64,000 nt of DNA from Acholeplasmatales bacterium (GCA_900767915.1 CAAGAX010000066.1:16085-80084); one strand, 5' to 3'. Counted from the stretch's first letter, positions 35,882-45,719 are shown. The notes: generated from the sequence alone by a model not told the origin. A program made the numbers and translations.

Positions 35882-38200
35882 ATGTATGATGTAAAAACAC
35901 TTGAATTGAATAAAATATTAGATACAGTTTCTACATATGCCAAAACTAAATATGCAAAGAACTGTATCTTAAATATGCAATTTCCTGATAACTATAATGA
36001 TATTATTAAAATGCAAGGAGAAACTAAAAACGCATTTGATGCGATAGTTAAAATATCTGATTTACCACTTGGTGGTTTATACGATGTAAAGGATTCTATA
36101 TTAAGAGCTAAGGCTTATGGAATATTAAATGAGGAGGAGCTATTAAACGTAGTAGGTTTAATTGATTGTGGTGAGAATATTATTAAATATTTCAAATCAT
36201 TAGATACAATAAAGCTTGATTACGAATATTTAAAGCCATATGTTTCTACTTTAAATAGCTTTCAGTCATTAAAAACCAATATATCATTGGCTATTTCTCC
36301 TGAAGGAAGAGTATTAGATAATGCATCAAAGGAGCTATTTACAATTAGAAGAAGCTTAGCATCCTTAGAAAATAGATTAAGAAGTAAATTACAAGAAATA
36401 TTACAAACACGTTCTTCTCTATTAACAGAAAGCTTAATAGTTATTCGTGATGGTAGAATGTGTGTTCCTGTTAAAATTGAATATAAAAATACCTTTAAGG
36501 GCGTAATTCATGATGTATCAAGCTCTAATACTACTGTTTATATTGAACCTGAGGCAACATTAGAAACAGCAAATCAAATAGATGTTTTTCATGAAAAAGA
36601 AAAGAAGGAAGTTCAAATTATTTTAAAGAATTTATCTCTTTTAGTCGCAAGTGAAGCTGATGAGCTACTATTTAATTTAGAGAATTTAACTTCATTAGAT
36701 ATAATCTATGCAAAAGCTTTATATGGACGTGAAAGAGATTATTATCCTGCAACAGTAATAGATGAACAAAAATTCAATATAAAAAAATGTAAACATCCTT
36801 TAATTGATCCAGCTAAATGCGTACCAATTGATGTTGAATTAGGTAATAAGTATTCTGTAATTGTTATTACAGGACCTAATACGGGAGGAAAAACAGTTGC
36901 TTTAAAAACTATAGGATTAGCTCACATGATGGCATACTTAGGTTTAATGGTAGCTGCAGCTAAAGATTCAGTATTTGGTTATTTTGATTCTATAGTAGCT
37001 GATATTGGTGATGAGCAATCGATTGAACAATCACTTTCAACCTTCTCATCTCATATGAAAAAGCTTGTTAATATATTAGATAATATTAGCTTTAAGTCAC
37101 TAGTTTTATTAGATGAGCTTGGAAGTGGTACTGACCCTAAGGAGGGCTCTTCATTAGCTATTGCAATTATCGAATATTTAAAATCTACAGGAGCTAAGGT
37201 AATAGCAACCACTCACTATTCAGAATTAAAAACCTATGCTTATAATACAAGTGATATTATTAACGCGTCAGTTGAATTTAATACTGAAACCTTAATGCCA
37301 ACCTATAAGCTTCTAATTGGTGTGCCTGGTAAATCTAACGCAATAGAAATTGCCTCACGCTTAGGCTTAAATTCTAAAATAATAGAAGAAAGTAAGAAGC
37401 AACTTCAAAATAATAAAACTGAATCCTCTACACTAATTGGTAACTTAGAGGAAGAAATGACTTCTCTTAGACATAAAGAAGAGGACCTTGAGCATAAAAT
37501 AGAAACGTACGAGGGTATGATAAATCAATTGAAGCTTGAAAAGCTTGATTTAGTCAAAAAAACAGATAAGATTATAAATGATGCTAAAAAGGAAGCTACT
37601 AATATTATTAAGGATGCTAAGGAAGAAGCTACAAGCTTAATTAGTGAAATTAAAATAATGAGTAGTGAAGCATTTAAAGAACATGAGCTTGCAGATTTAA
37701 AGCATAAGGTTTCTAATTTAAATGTAAAGGATACTGAAGTGGAAGTATTTGATGAAGAATTAAATGAAGGAGACTTCGTTTATGTAAAGCCTTATGATAA
37801 ATATGGAACTATTTCTAAAATAAAGAAAAATAAATATACTGTTAATATTGGTCAATTTTCAATGGATTTTACTAAACAGGAGCTTCAGCTTTCTGCAAAG
37901 CCCGTAGCTAAAAAGAAAAAAGAAACAAAGCTATCTGGATATAATCCTACTTCTCATTGTGGTTTATCATTAGATTTAAGAGGAAAAAGAGTAGAAGAGG
38001 TTCCATTTTTAATGGATCAATATTTAGATCAAGCCTTATTAGGTAACTTGACATCTGTAACAATTATTCATGGCTTTGGTACAGGAGCTGTTAGAAAAGC
38101 AGTTCAAGATTATTTGAAAAACTGCTCATTTGTTAAAAGCTATCGTTATGGTCAAGAGGGAGAGGGCTTAAATGGAGTTACCGTCGTATATTTAAAATAA
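35882..38200 (+). CDS. mutS2: Endonuclease MutS2
   Basis: ATPase of the MutS family that lacks the mismatch-recognition domain; known roles are suppression of recombination and rescue of collided ribosomes. 772 residues. Walker A GPNTGGKTVALKT near residue 340, DELGSGTDPKEGSSLA as Walker B and signature, a long coiled coil (about 510-610), a KOW-like insert, then the Smr domain (LDLRGKRVEE ... HGFGTGAVRKAVQ) as the nuclease end. AGAGGTGAA precedes the ATG. Confidence 0.96.
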   Translation: MYDVKTLELNKILDTVSTYAKTKYAKNCILNMQFPDNYNDIIKMQGETKNAFDAIVKISDLPLGGLYDVKDSILRAKAYGILNEEELLNVVGLIDCGENIIKYFKSLDTIKLDYEYLKPYVSTLNSFQSLKTNISLAISPEGRVLDNASKELFTIRRSLASLENRLRSKLQEILQTRSSLLTESLIVIRDGRMCVPVKIEYKNTFKGVIHDVSSSNTTVYIEPEATLETANQIDVFHEKEKKEVQIILKNLSLLVASEADELLFNLENLTSLDIIYAKALYGRERDYYPATVIDEQKFNIKKCKHPLIDPAKCVPIDVELGNKYSVIVITGPNTGGKTVALKTIGLAHMMAYLGLMVAAAKDSVFGYFDSIVADIGDEQSIEQSLSTFSSHMKKLVNILDNISFKSLVLLDELGSGTDPKEGSSLAIAIIEYLKSTGAKVIATTHYSELKTYAYNTSDIINASVEFNTETLMPTYKLLIGVPGKSNAIEIASRLGLNSKIIEESKKQLQNNKTESSTLIGNLEEEMTSLRHKEEDLEHKIETYEGMINQLKLEKLDLVKKTDKIINDAKKEATNIIKDAKEEATSLISEIKIMSSEAFKEHELADLKHKVSNLNVKDTEVEVFDEELNEGDFVYVKPYDKYGTISKIKKNKYTVNIGQFSMDFTKQELQLSAKPVAKKKKETKLSGYNPTSHCGLSLDLRGKRVEEVPFLMDQYLDQALLGNLTSVTIIHGFGTGAVRKAVQDYLKNCSFVKSYRYGQEGEGLNGVTVVYLK

Positions 38201-38216
38201 ATAAAAGAGGGATAAC

Positions 38217-38513
38217 TTGATTTTGGAATATAAGGAAACATTTGATTTGAATGATACTGCGATTTATTATTTTTATGCTAGCTGGAATAATAGCTGTAAT
38301 ATATCTAAGGAGCTATTAGATAAGCTAACAAAAGAAGTAAAAAAATATAATATTATTAAAATAAATGTAACTAAATATCCATATTTAAAAAAGAAATATA
38401 ATATAAATAAAATTCCTAGCTATACATTTATAAAAAATGGAATTTTAATTTCTAAATTAGATGGAGGAATAAATAGCTATACTTTATTAAAATGGGTAAA
38501 GCAATTTAATTAA
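38217..38513 (+). CDS. Thioredoxin-like protein with a single active-site cysteine
   Basis: 98 residues, thioredoxin fold. The active-site region reads FYASWNNSCNISKEL where thioredoxin has WCGPC, so the first, nucleophilic cysteine is Asn and only the second is kept; the cis-proline block is KIPSYTFIKNG. Normal thiol-disulfide exchange is therefore unlikely. It begins with TTG after GAGGG; no ATG fits. It lies 16 bases after mutS2 and three before thiN. Confidence 0.75.
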   Translation: MILEYKETFDLNDTAIYYFYASWNNSCNISKELLDKLTKEVKKYNIIKINVTKYPYLKKKYNINKIPSYTFIKNGILISKLDGGINSYTLLKWVKQFN

Positions 38514-38515
38514 TT

Positions 38516-39136
38516 ATGAAAAGAGTTCTTATATTAGCTAATATATCTAAAATAGATAAAGAAATACTTAATGATTCTTATATTATAGGAGTAGATAAGG
38601 GTGCTTATGTAGCATCCCTTAACCAAATTACAATGGATACTGCAATAGGAGATTTTGATTCTATTGATTCTGAAATGATGCCATTAATAGAAAAATATTC
38701 TAAAAGGATTATAAAGCTTAATAGTATTAAAGATTTTACTGATACTAATGAAGCCCTAGGATTATGTAATCCTAATGATGAAATAATAATTTTAGGTGGT
38801 ATTCAAGGAAAAAGAATCGAACATTTTTACGCTAATATAATCGAACTTAAGAATAATCCTAATCTTAAAATGATAGATGATTATTCCTTAATAGAAACAA
38901 AAGCTAATTCATTTATACCAAGGATGGACTATAAATATATTTCTTTTTTTTCATTAGAAAATGAGTCTATTATAAGTCTTAGTGGTTTTAGCTATAATTT
39001 AAATAAATACGTATTAAAGGATAATGATCCTTTATGTATTTCAAATGAAATTAATTCAAAAAATCCTTATGTAGAAATAATTAAAGGAAGATTATTAGTT
39101 ATTTATACAAAAGAAGATCATAAAAGGAGTATCTAG
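38516..39136 (+). CDS. thiN: Thiamine pyrophosphokinase
   Basis: Transfers pyrophosphate from ATP to thiamine, making thiamine pyrophosphate. 206 residues. Motifs: IIGVDKGA, the metal-binding AIGDFDSID, DFTDTNEAL and LGGIQGKRIEHFYANI, followed by a beta-rich C-terminal domain. It is separate from the riboswitch-controlled thiamine cluster at 52342-56460, but that cluster contains no thiL, so this enzyme probably makes the cofactor. The translation start lies just after the preceding stop without a clear own site, suggesting coupling. Confidence 0.88.
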   Translation: MKRVLILANISKIDKEILNDSYIIGVDKGAYVASLNQITMDTAIGDFDSIDSEMMPLIEKYSKRIIKLNSIKDFTDTNEALGLCNPNDEIIILGGIQGKRIEHFYANIIELKNNPNLKMIDDYSLIETKANSFIPRMDYKYISFFSLENESIISLSGFSYNLNKYVLKDNDPLCISNEINSKNPYVEIIKGRLLVIYTKEDHKRSI

Positions 39137-39137
39137 A

Positions 39138-40031
39138 ATGGATGGTTTTTTAATAGTTGATAAGCCTAAAGGTATAACAAGCTTTAGTCTTTGCAATAAA
39201 ATAAAATATGCCCTTAAGCTTGAAAAAACTGGCCATTCTGGTACCTTAGACCCAAACGCTAGTGGTTTAATGCTTATAGCAGTAAATAAAGCCACAAAGC
39301 TTTTAAAGCTTTTTAATTACGATGAAAAATCTTATTTAGCTACTATAGCTATCGGACTTGACTCTGATACTTTAGATATGGATACAAAAAAAATTACTAA
39401 AGTAAAAATGGATGTTACCTTAGATGATATAAAAAATGCTTTAAAAAATCTTAAAAATAAAAAAACACAAATTCCTCCAATGACTAGTGCAATAAAAATT
39501 AATGGAAAAAAGCTTTATGAATATCAAAGAAATAATATAGAAGTAGATCTAAAGGAAAGAAATGTTGAATTATTAGATTACGAAATCAAATCTGATTTAT
39601 TATTAATTGATGGCGTTTATTATATTGATTTATATTTACATGTATCAAAAGGCTTTTATATCAGAAGCTTAGCTAGAGATTTAGGAGAATTATTAAATGG
39701 AAAAGCAATTCTAAAGGATTTAAGAAGATTATCGATTGGTAAATTTAACATAAATGATTCTATAAAGCTAGAAAATCTTACCCAAAATAATATAATTCCC
39801 ATAACATCGATTCTAGATTTAGAAAAATTAGAAGTGAATGATTATATTGCTCACTTAGTATTAAATGGAATTACCCTAGATGAAAGACAAATAATAACAG
39901 AAAATGTCTTTTATGTTACAAATAATAATGCTATAATAGCTATATATGAACCAGTAAGTAAATACAAATATAAACCTATTTTAATATTAGAAAAGAGTGA
40001 TAAGCTTGAAAACAATATTTATAAAGGATAA
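39138..40031 (+). CDS. truB: tRNA pseudouridine synthase B
   Basis: Makes pseudouridine 55 in the T loop of tRNAs. 297 residues. The N-terminus GFLIVDKPKGITSF and the catalytic GHSGTLDPNASGLM (Asp) are clear, as are KSYLATIAIGLDSDTLD and FYIRSLARDLGE. AAAGGAG precedes the ATG. The 3' end overlaps ribF by 26 bases; the truB-ribF order is widespread in Bacillota. Confidence 0.95.
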   Translation: MDGFLIVDKPKGITSFSLCNKIKYALKLEKTGHSGTLDPNASGLMLIAVNKATKLLKLFNYDEKSYLATIAIGLDSDTLDMDTKKITKVKMDVTLDDIKNALKNLKNKKTQIPPMTSAIKINGKKLYEYQRNNIEVDLKERNVELLDYEIKSDLLLIDGVYYIDLYLHVSKGFYIRSLARDLGELLNGKAILKDLRRLSIGKFNINDSIKLENLTQNNIIPITSILDLEKLEVNDYIAHLVLNGITLDERQIITENVFYVTNNNAIIAIYEPVSKYKYKPILILEKSDKLENNIYKG

Positions 40032-40917
40032 AAAATTTGAAGCTTTAACCGAACCAGTTTGTGCTGCAATAGGCAATTTTGATGGTGTTCATTTAGGTCA
40101 TCAAAAGCTTATTGAGGAATGTAAACGTCATGGCTATAAATCAGCAGTGCTTACATTTTATCCTCATCCTTCCGTTTTCTTAAAAAAAATAGATAATTAT
40201 CCATTAGTTACTCCACTAGAGCATAAGCAGGATATATTAGCTAGAATGGGAATAAATTATTTAATTGTAGTAGAATTTGATGATGAATTAGCAAATATGT
40301 CTAAGGAAGAATTCATTAGTCATATGAAATTTATGAATATAAAATCATGTGTATGTGGATATGATTTTACTTTTGCTAGACGTGCTGAGGGTGATATTAG
40401 AGATTTAGCAAAGGAATTTGAATTCTATGAGGTTAAAAAATATATATTTGATGGAGTAAGAGTTTCAACTACTTATATTAGAGAATTAATTTCCTGTGGA
40501 AATATTAATGAAGCTAATCGTCTATTAGGAAGAACCTTTTCTATAAGGGGATTAGTAAAATATGGAAGTCAAAGAGGACGATTAATAGGCTTTCCTACAG
40601 CAAATGTAGATTATAGAAATTATTTATTACCTCAAAATGGAGTTTATTTTGTAAATGTGAAGCTTAATGGGATTACCTATTTAGGTATGTGTAATATCGG
40701 CCATAATCCAACCTATAATTTTTCTGAGGGAAGAAGAATGGAAGTAAATATTTTTAATTTGGATGAAGATATTTATGGAGAAGAGATTGAAGTTTTTTTT
40801 GTTGAAAGAATTAGACCTGAGCATAAATTTGAAGATAAGAATGAATTAAGGCTTCAATTAATTAAGGATAAAGAAAACTGCTTAAAGCTTGCTAGTAATG
40901 TAAATTATACAAAATAA
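40006..40917 (+). CDS. ribF: Riboflavin kinase / FMN adenylyltransferase
   Basis: Bifunctional enzyme converting riboflavin to FMN and FAD, needed to use the riboflavin brought in by RibU. 303 residues. Nucleotidyl-transferase domain first (AIGNFDGVHLGHQKL, FHPHP-like TFYPHPSVF, STTYIRELI), riboflavin kinase domain last (RLIGFPTANVDYR, GMCNIGHNPTY). I chose a TTG start at 40006, giving MKTIFI like the Bacillus protein, with GAGTG just upstream; a GTG at 39997 is the alternative. Confidence 0.94.
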   Translation: MKTIFIKDKKFEALTEPVCAAIGNFDGVHLGHQKLIEECKRHGYKSAVLTFYPHPSVFLKKIDNYPLVTPLEHKQDILARMGINYLIVVEFDDELANMSKEEFISHMKFMNIKSCVCGYDFTFARRAEGDIRDLAKEFEFYEVKKYIFDGVRVSTTYIRELISCGNINEANRLLGRTFSIRGLVKYGSQRGRLIGFPTANVDYRNYLLPQNGVYFVNVKLNGITYLGMCNIGHNPTYNFSEGRRMEVNIFNLDEDIYGEEIEVFFVERIRPEHKFEDKNELRLQLIKDKENCLKLASNVNYTK

Positions 40918-40929
40918 TGTTTTATTAAA

Positions 40930-40956
40930 GCAACCAAAATGATGGTTGTTTTTTTT
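40930..40956 (+). terminator. Terminator of ribF
   Basis: GCAACCA and TGGTTGT form a stem around AAATGA, followed by a run of T residues. Confidence 0.85.
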
Positions 40957-40957
40957 A

Positions 40958-40993
40958 TAAAAAAAAGGTATGTAAAATTTGAATTACATACCT
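40958..40993 (-). terminator. Terminator of the mscS transcript
   Basis: Minus-strand AGGTATGTAA and TTACATACCT form a ten-bp stem, followed by seven T residues. Confidence 0.85.
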
Positions 40994-41001
40994 AATAAAT
41001 A

Positions 41002-42045
41002 TTAATTTTTTTCTTGGTCTTCTAATCCATTAGAAAGATTCTTTTGTTCCTCAACAAATTGTTCAGCTTCTTCCTTAACCTTTTTAGTAGCTTTAAAATC
41101 TTTATTAGCAGGTTGATTAATAACTACCTGATCATAGCTTAAATCAATTCCCTTAGTTAAGAAAAGCTGTCTATATTCTCTTAATAAATCTCTTTGAACC
41201 TGATATCTATCAGCCTCTTGACATTTTGCAACAAGCTTAACAGCTATATTACTAGCTCCATAATAAGAAACACCTTTATAGAAAGGCCCTTCGATAATTG
41301 CAGGAATTTTTTCTTTAAACATTTCTAAATTATCCTTAAGAAGCTTTTCTATAACCTCAATCGGAGCATCATAAGTAAACTCACAATCTACAACAGCTAA
41401 TGATAATTCTCTTGATAAATTTACAACATTATTTATATCAGAATTATTTATAATTTTAATATTACCAGCAGCATCAAGTATTTTTGTAGCTCTAATTCCA
41501 ATTTCATTTACAGTGCCTCTAAAATTATCTATAGATACTATTTCTCCAACCTCATATTCATTTTCAAATATAATGAAAATACCGGCAATAATATCAGCAA
41601 TTAATGATTGAGCACCAAGTCCAATAATAAGAGTTATTACACCAACTGATTCCCAAATAGCTTTTGTATTAACTCCACAAGCACTTAATACAATAAATAT
41701 TAAAGCTATTGCACTTCCATATTTGATTAATCCATCTAATAAAGTAATTACTGTTTTAGCTTTATTTGATTTAGTCATAATTTTTCTAAATATTAATCTT
41801 ATTAATTTTGAAATAGATAAAATTAAAACAAATAGAATTACACAATGAATTATAACCTTATAATGCTCACCAAATGCTTCTGGTATTAAATATATATCAA
41901 ATACATTTTCCTTTGACCATATAACAAAGCTATTATCACTAGGTAATATTAGCTCTAATATCATAAAGATAATAAATGTTAGTAATATTAAAATCCCTAA
42001 AGAAACACCAATTATTTTTGACACCTTATTTTTTTTCTTTTTCAT
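41002..42045 (-). CDS. Small-conductance mechanosensitive channel (MscS family)
   Basis: 347 residues. Hydrophobic segments at about 12-32, 62-82 and 105-125 plus the pore-lining TM3 (SVGVITLIIGLGAQSLIADIIAGIFIIFEN), then the cytosolic beta domain with YEVGEIVSIDNFRGTVNEIGIRATKI. This layout matches YkuT/MscS channels, which release solutes upon osmotic downshock. GGAGAAAAGG lies before the ATG. It follows the 955-residue gene by 14 bases on the same strand, so both are probably one transcript. Confidence 0.92.
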   Translation of the reverse strand: MKKKKNKVSKIIGVSLGILILLTFIIFMILELILPSDNSFVIWSKENVFDIYLIPEAFGEHYKVIIHCVILFVLILSISKLIRLIFRKIMTKSNKAKTVITLLDGLIKYGSAIALIFIVLSACGVNTKAIWESVGVITLIIGLGAQSLIADIIAGIFIIFENEYEVGEIVSIDNFRGTVNEIGIRATKILDAAGNIKIINNSDINNVVNLSRELSLAVVDCEFTYDAPIEVIEKLLKDNLEMFKEKIPAIIEGPFYKGVSYYGASNIAVKLVAKCQEADRYQVQRDLLREYRQLFLTKGIDLSYDQVVINQPANKDFKATKKVKEEAEQFVEEQKNLSNGLEDQEKN

Positions 42046-42059
42046 TTACCTTTTCTCCT

Positions 42060-44927
42060 CTAATTTATTATTATTTTATATTCCTTATAACAATTTCCCT
42101 TAACCTTAATATTATAATTTTGTCCAAATAGCTGATAACTATCATTTAAATTACTAATATCATTTCCATAATAGTTGCTACCATATATTTTTAATTCTTG
42201 TCCTATAACGTTACCATCAATTTCAATACTAAAACTAGAATCCATACTTATAAAATCATATTCTTTTTCATTAATAGTAATTTTATTTTTTAATATTAAA
42301 TTATTATTATTATTAATTACATTTAAAGTTGTTTTATTATTAGTATCATCATAGCTTGCATTGACAGTAAATGTTTGATTAAATGCTATGGTACCTGATG
42401 GATATGTTTTTGAAATATAATAATTAATATTATTATTTTTTACAACAAGGAAATAATTAAAAATATATTCATCCTCTTTAATATTTTCTATAACAGAAAT
42501 ACTATTTTGACTTAAATCATGATAGGAATTAGTATAAATAGGAATTCCATTTGCATCAGTATTTTCACTTGTAAAAATAAATGAATCATAATAAACATTT
42601 TTATCACTACATGAAAAATTAGTAGTTCTATACAAGTTTATTGTTCCATCAGCATTATATGTTATTATCGAATCACCTGGATTAGGTGCGTTTATAGAAG
42701 TAGGAGATGTATATTTAGTTTTTATCTCACTATTAGTCAAAATTGTATACATAATTTCATCATTATATGGATTTTCTTTATCATCTAATATTTGAATTGT
42801 AATATCACCAGCAGTATAAGAAATCTTATTTTGATAACTATTTGTTAATGATATTATATCATTAACTTCATTACCACTAGATGTGATTTTTAATTTATAG
42901 CTATTTGGTAATACATAATCCATATTAAATCTAAATATAATATCCTCTGTTCCAGTAGAATTATAGTCATTTAAATTTGATAAATCTGCATCAAAGTTTA
43001 AAATGTTAAATTCATAATTCATTAGATAATTAACTTCCGCATATTGAATACTATGAGTTTCTTTATCTAAAATATTATCTTTAAATGTTAATATAGGTAC
43101 AATAGTAACATTCTTTGGTTCACTATTAAATTCATCTAATACTATTTTACCTTCATATTCTAAATTATTAATTTCTTTAACAAAGCTATTACCATCAACA
43201 GAAGAAATTTGCAATTCTAAAATCATATTTTCTAAAGAATAAGCTGTATCAATTTTATAATTTATATTGAAATAAGTTCTATCAAAGCTACATTTTTCTT
43301 CTAATGAAACACTTGGCTTTTTAATAAAAGAAGATCCATCAACTAAAATAGAATCATATAAATGCTCTTCATTATTAAAAATACCTATTTTAGAATACCT
43401 AAAGAATATTTGTCCACTAGTGCTTATATCAATACTTATATTAGCATCACTACCCATATAGCTATTTAAAACATTTTTATCACTATCTAATATTTCAAGC
43501 CTATATTTAAATATATCAGGATAATCTGTTTTGAAATTAGTATTTAATTCAATTGTATAAGTATCATCCTCATTAAAGCTAATAGAAGAATTATTAGGAG
43601 ATATATAATCTAAAGAAGCATTATATTCCTGAGGATTATTATATTCAATAATATCAGATTCATAAATAATTATTCTTTCTTCATTCTCTTCTAAAGAAAA
43701 AATATTATATTGGAAAGAATCGATACCATATACTACTGGCTCTTCTAAATAAAAAGAAGCATTATCATTAAATATTAAATTAATGGAATGAATATCAACA
43801 CATTCATTACCCTTATATTGTATTAATTCAAGAAAATATAATTGATTATTATTTCTATTTAATATTAATCCATTTATAGTAATTGAATTAATACTAAAAT
43901 CTTCATTTAAGGATGATTCTACAATAAATGAATTAGAAGAAATAATTTCTTCATTATAAATATGCTCCTCATTATTGAAAATACCTATTTTAGAATACTT
44001 AAAGCTAATATTATTTATTCTATTAATAGTTAAGTTAATATTAGCCTCATTACCTATATAGCTATTTAAAACATTACTATCACTATCTAATATTTCAAGC
44101 TTATATTTAAATATATCAGGATAATCTGTTTTGAAATTAGTATCAATACTTATATTAAATGTATTATCATCATTAATAGTAATTCTTGAATCTGATGGAG
44201 CTATATAATCTAAAGTAGCATTATATTCATGACTATACTTAAAATCGATAATTTCAGATTGATATATTACATATTCAGTTTCATCAACTAAGTAAAAGAT
44301 GTCATATTGAAATTTATTAGCCTCATATAATGCATTAGTATTAAATGAGAATTTTGATTCTTCATTATCAATAGATTCTTCATTATCAATATTAATAATA
44401 ATTTTATTATTCTCATCTAAAATATCTTCATCATTATATTGATCTATATAAGCAAATAATTCATAGCCATCATTATAATTATTTAAAAGACCACTTATCG
44501 AAATACTATTAATTGAAGAATTATCTATAATTGAAGACTCTACTACATTAATATTATTATTTAAAGTATTAATATTAATATTAGGCAATATTCCCACTGT
44601 TGCAGCTGAAACTATAGCTATAGTACTACCTAAGATTGTAGAAGAAACGTGTGATACAATAGTATTTGAGGCTTCTATCTTAGATAATTCAATAGAAGAG
44701 CTTGAATTAGATATATTTTCAAATTTATTTAAATTATCAAATATATTTTCTTTATCATTTTTTTCTTTACTAATTATTTCATCTTGAAATGTCTCATTTG
44801 TTTTGATTATTTCTAAAGGAGGCTTAATAATCTCATTGACATTATATCGTTCTGCTTTAAAATATTGGAATTCATCAAATTGATTTTCTTCTCTACAATT
44901 AAATATTTCGTCCTTATTTTCTTTCAT
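42060..44927 (-). CDS. Large single-pass repeat protein
   Basis: 955 residues, Asn-, Ile- and Ser-rich. The first 85 residues are charged and probably cytosolic. One hydrophobic segment (about 88-115, SSTILGSTIAIVSAATVGILP) probably anchors it, with the rest outside. At least two tandem repeats of about 190 residues follow: both contain NFKTDYPDIFKY(K/R)LEILDSD, VLNSY(I/M)G and SKIGIFNNEEH. A third, weaker repeat begins near residue 730 (ITYNADGTINLYRTTNF). Such folds look immunoglobulin-like. I know no named family. AGGAGG lies before the ATG, and a cre-like sequence 50 bases upstream is weak. Confidence 0.6.
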   Translation of the reverse strand: MKENKDEIFNCREENQFDEFQYFKAERYNVNEIIKPPLEIIKTNETFQDEIISKEKNDKENIFDNLNKFENISNSSSSIELSKIEASNTIVSHVSSTILGSTIAIVSAATVGILPNININTLNNNINVVESSIIDNSSINSISISGLLNNYNDGYELFAYIDQYNDEDILDENNKIIINIDNEESIDNEESKFSFNTNALYEANKFQYDIFYLVDETEYVIYQSEIIDFKYSHEYNATLDYIAPSDSRITINDDNTFNISIDTNFKTDYPDIFKYKLEILDSDSNVLNSYIGNEANINLTINRINNISFKYSKIGIFNNEEHIYNEEIISSNSFIVESSLNEDFSINSITINGLILNRNNNQLYFLELIQYKGNECVDIHSINLIFNDNASFYLEEPVVYGIDSFQYNIFSLEENEERIIIYESDIIEYNNPQEYNASLDYISPNNSSISFNEDDTYTIELNTNFKTDYPDIFKYRLEILDSDKNVLNSYMGSDANISIDISTSGQIFFRYSKIGIFNNEEHLYDSILVDGSSFIKKPSVSLEEKCSFDRTYFNINYKIDTAYSLENMILELQISSVDGNSFVKEINNLEYEGKIVLDEFNSEPKNVTIVPILTFKDNILDKETHSIQYAEVNYLMNYEFNILNFDADLSNLNDYNSTGTEDIIFRFNMDYVLPNSYKLKITSSGNEVNDIISLTNSYQNKISYTAGDITIQILDDKENPYNDEIMYTILTNSEIKTKYTSPTSINAPNPGDSIITYNADGTINLYRTTNFSCSDKNVYYDSFIFTSENTDANGIPIYTNSYHDLSQNSISVIENIKEDEYIFNYFLVVKNNNINYYISKTYPSGTIAFNQTFTVNASYDDTNNKTTLNVINNNNNLILKNKITINEKEYDFISMDSSFSIEIDGNVIGQELKIYGSNYYGNDISNLNDSYQLFGQNYNIKVKGNCYKEYKIIIN

Positions 44928-45103
44928 AAAATTATCCTCCTTTCTTTTAATAATTAAAATTCAATTAATTATACTTTAAAGCGTTTTTGAAGTCAATTTT
45001 TTTAAAAATTTATTTTTTTTCACTCTAGCAATATTTATTAATAATAAATCATTTATAAATTAACAATAATAAAAAAAAACACCAACTCTAGTGATAATTT
45101 TAT

Positions 45104-45132
45104 TTGCAATTTATCTAATTATAGTGTATAAT
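45104..45132 (+). promoter_or_regulatory. Promoter of rpsO
   Basis: TTGCAA (45104-45109), 17-base spacer, TATAAT (45127-45132). Confidence 0.75.
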
Positions 45133-45143
45133 TAAAAAGGTCT

Positions 45144-45188
45144 TTTACCTGGAGGCTCGATATCCTCTATCGACTTCTACGTAAATAG
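45144..45188 (+). promoter_or_regulatory. Structured leader of rpsO, candidate S15 autoregulatory RNA
   Basis: Within the 80-base leader, TTTAC (45144-45148) can pair with GTAAA (45181-45185), enclosing a perfect TCGATA/TATCGA hairpin with loop TCCTC. S15 represses its own mRNA through such leaders in several bacteria. That this one does so is inferred. Confidence 0.4.
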
Positions 45189-45220
45189 ATAATAATTTAA
45201 AATATTTGGAGGAAAAGAAA

Positions 45221-45490
45221 ATGGCTTTAACAAAAGAAGTTAAACAAGAAATTATTGCAAAATATGGAAAGGATTCTAAGGATACTGGTTCTGTTCAAGT
45301 TCAAGTTGCAATCTTAACTGCAGAAATCAACCAATTAAATGATCATTTCTCAACTCATATTCATGACTTCCACTCTAAGCGTGGTCTTATGATTAAGATT
45401 GGTCATAGAAAGAGCTTATTAGCTTATTTAAAGAAGAATGACTTACATGCATATGAAGCATTAATTGAAAGCTTAGGATTACGTCGATAA
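45221..45490 (+). CDS. rpsO: 30S ribosomal protein S15
   Basis: 89 residues, the standard length. Motifs LTKEVKQEIIAKYG, DTGSVQVQVAILTAEINQL, HFSTHIHDFHSKRGLMIKIGHRKSLLAYL. Binds 16S rRNA helices 20-22. Upstream in-frame TTG at 45206 overlaps the ribosome binding site TTTGGAGG, so the ATG at 45221 is the start. It has its own promoter and terminator; pnp follows as usual in Bacillota. Confidence 0.97.
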   Translation: MALTKEVKQEIIAKYGKDSKDTGSVQVQVAILTAEINQLNDHFSTHIHDFHSKRGLMIKIGHRKSLLAYLKKNDLHAYEALIESLGLRR

Positions 45491-45501
45491 TCAAGTATTA
45501 C

Positions 45502-45530
45502 GAAGAAGGAGAAATCCTTCTTTTTTTTTA
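45502..45530 (+). terminator. Terminator of rpsO
   Basis: GAAGAAGGA and TCCTTCTT form a stem around GAAA, followed by eight T residues. Confidence 0.9.
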
Positions 45531-45663
45531 TTTAAATTTAAATAAAAGCTTTTTAAAGATTTTAATATGAATAGATATTAAATTGAATGATATTTTGATG
45601 CATATTTAAAAAAATTTTTATTTTTATAAAAAAAAGTATTTTTGTAGCATTTTGATATGTTTG

Positions 45664-45672
45664 TGGTATAAT
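45664..45672 (+). promoter_or_regulatory. Extended -10 promoter of pnp
   Basis: TGGTATAAT (TGn plus perfect -10) lies 48 bases before the ATG; the -35 box is weak. Confidence 0.5.
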
Positions 45673-45719
45673 AAACATGTTTAAGATTAATAAAGAAAAG
45701 AAATTTAAGGAGAATTAAA

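Noticed and set aside
44978..44992. cre-like sequence TTTAAAGCGTTTTTGA upstream of the 955-residue gene
   Set aside because: It departs from the palindrome shared by the other four sites, so I did not list it as an operator.
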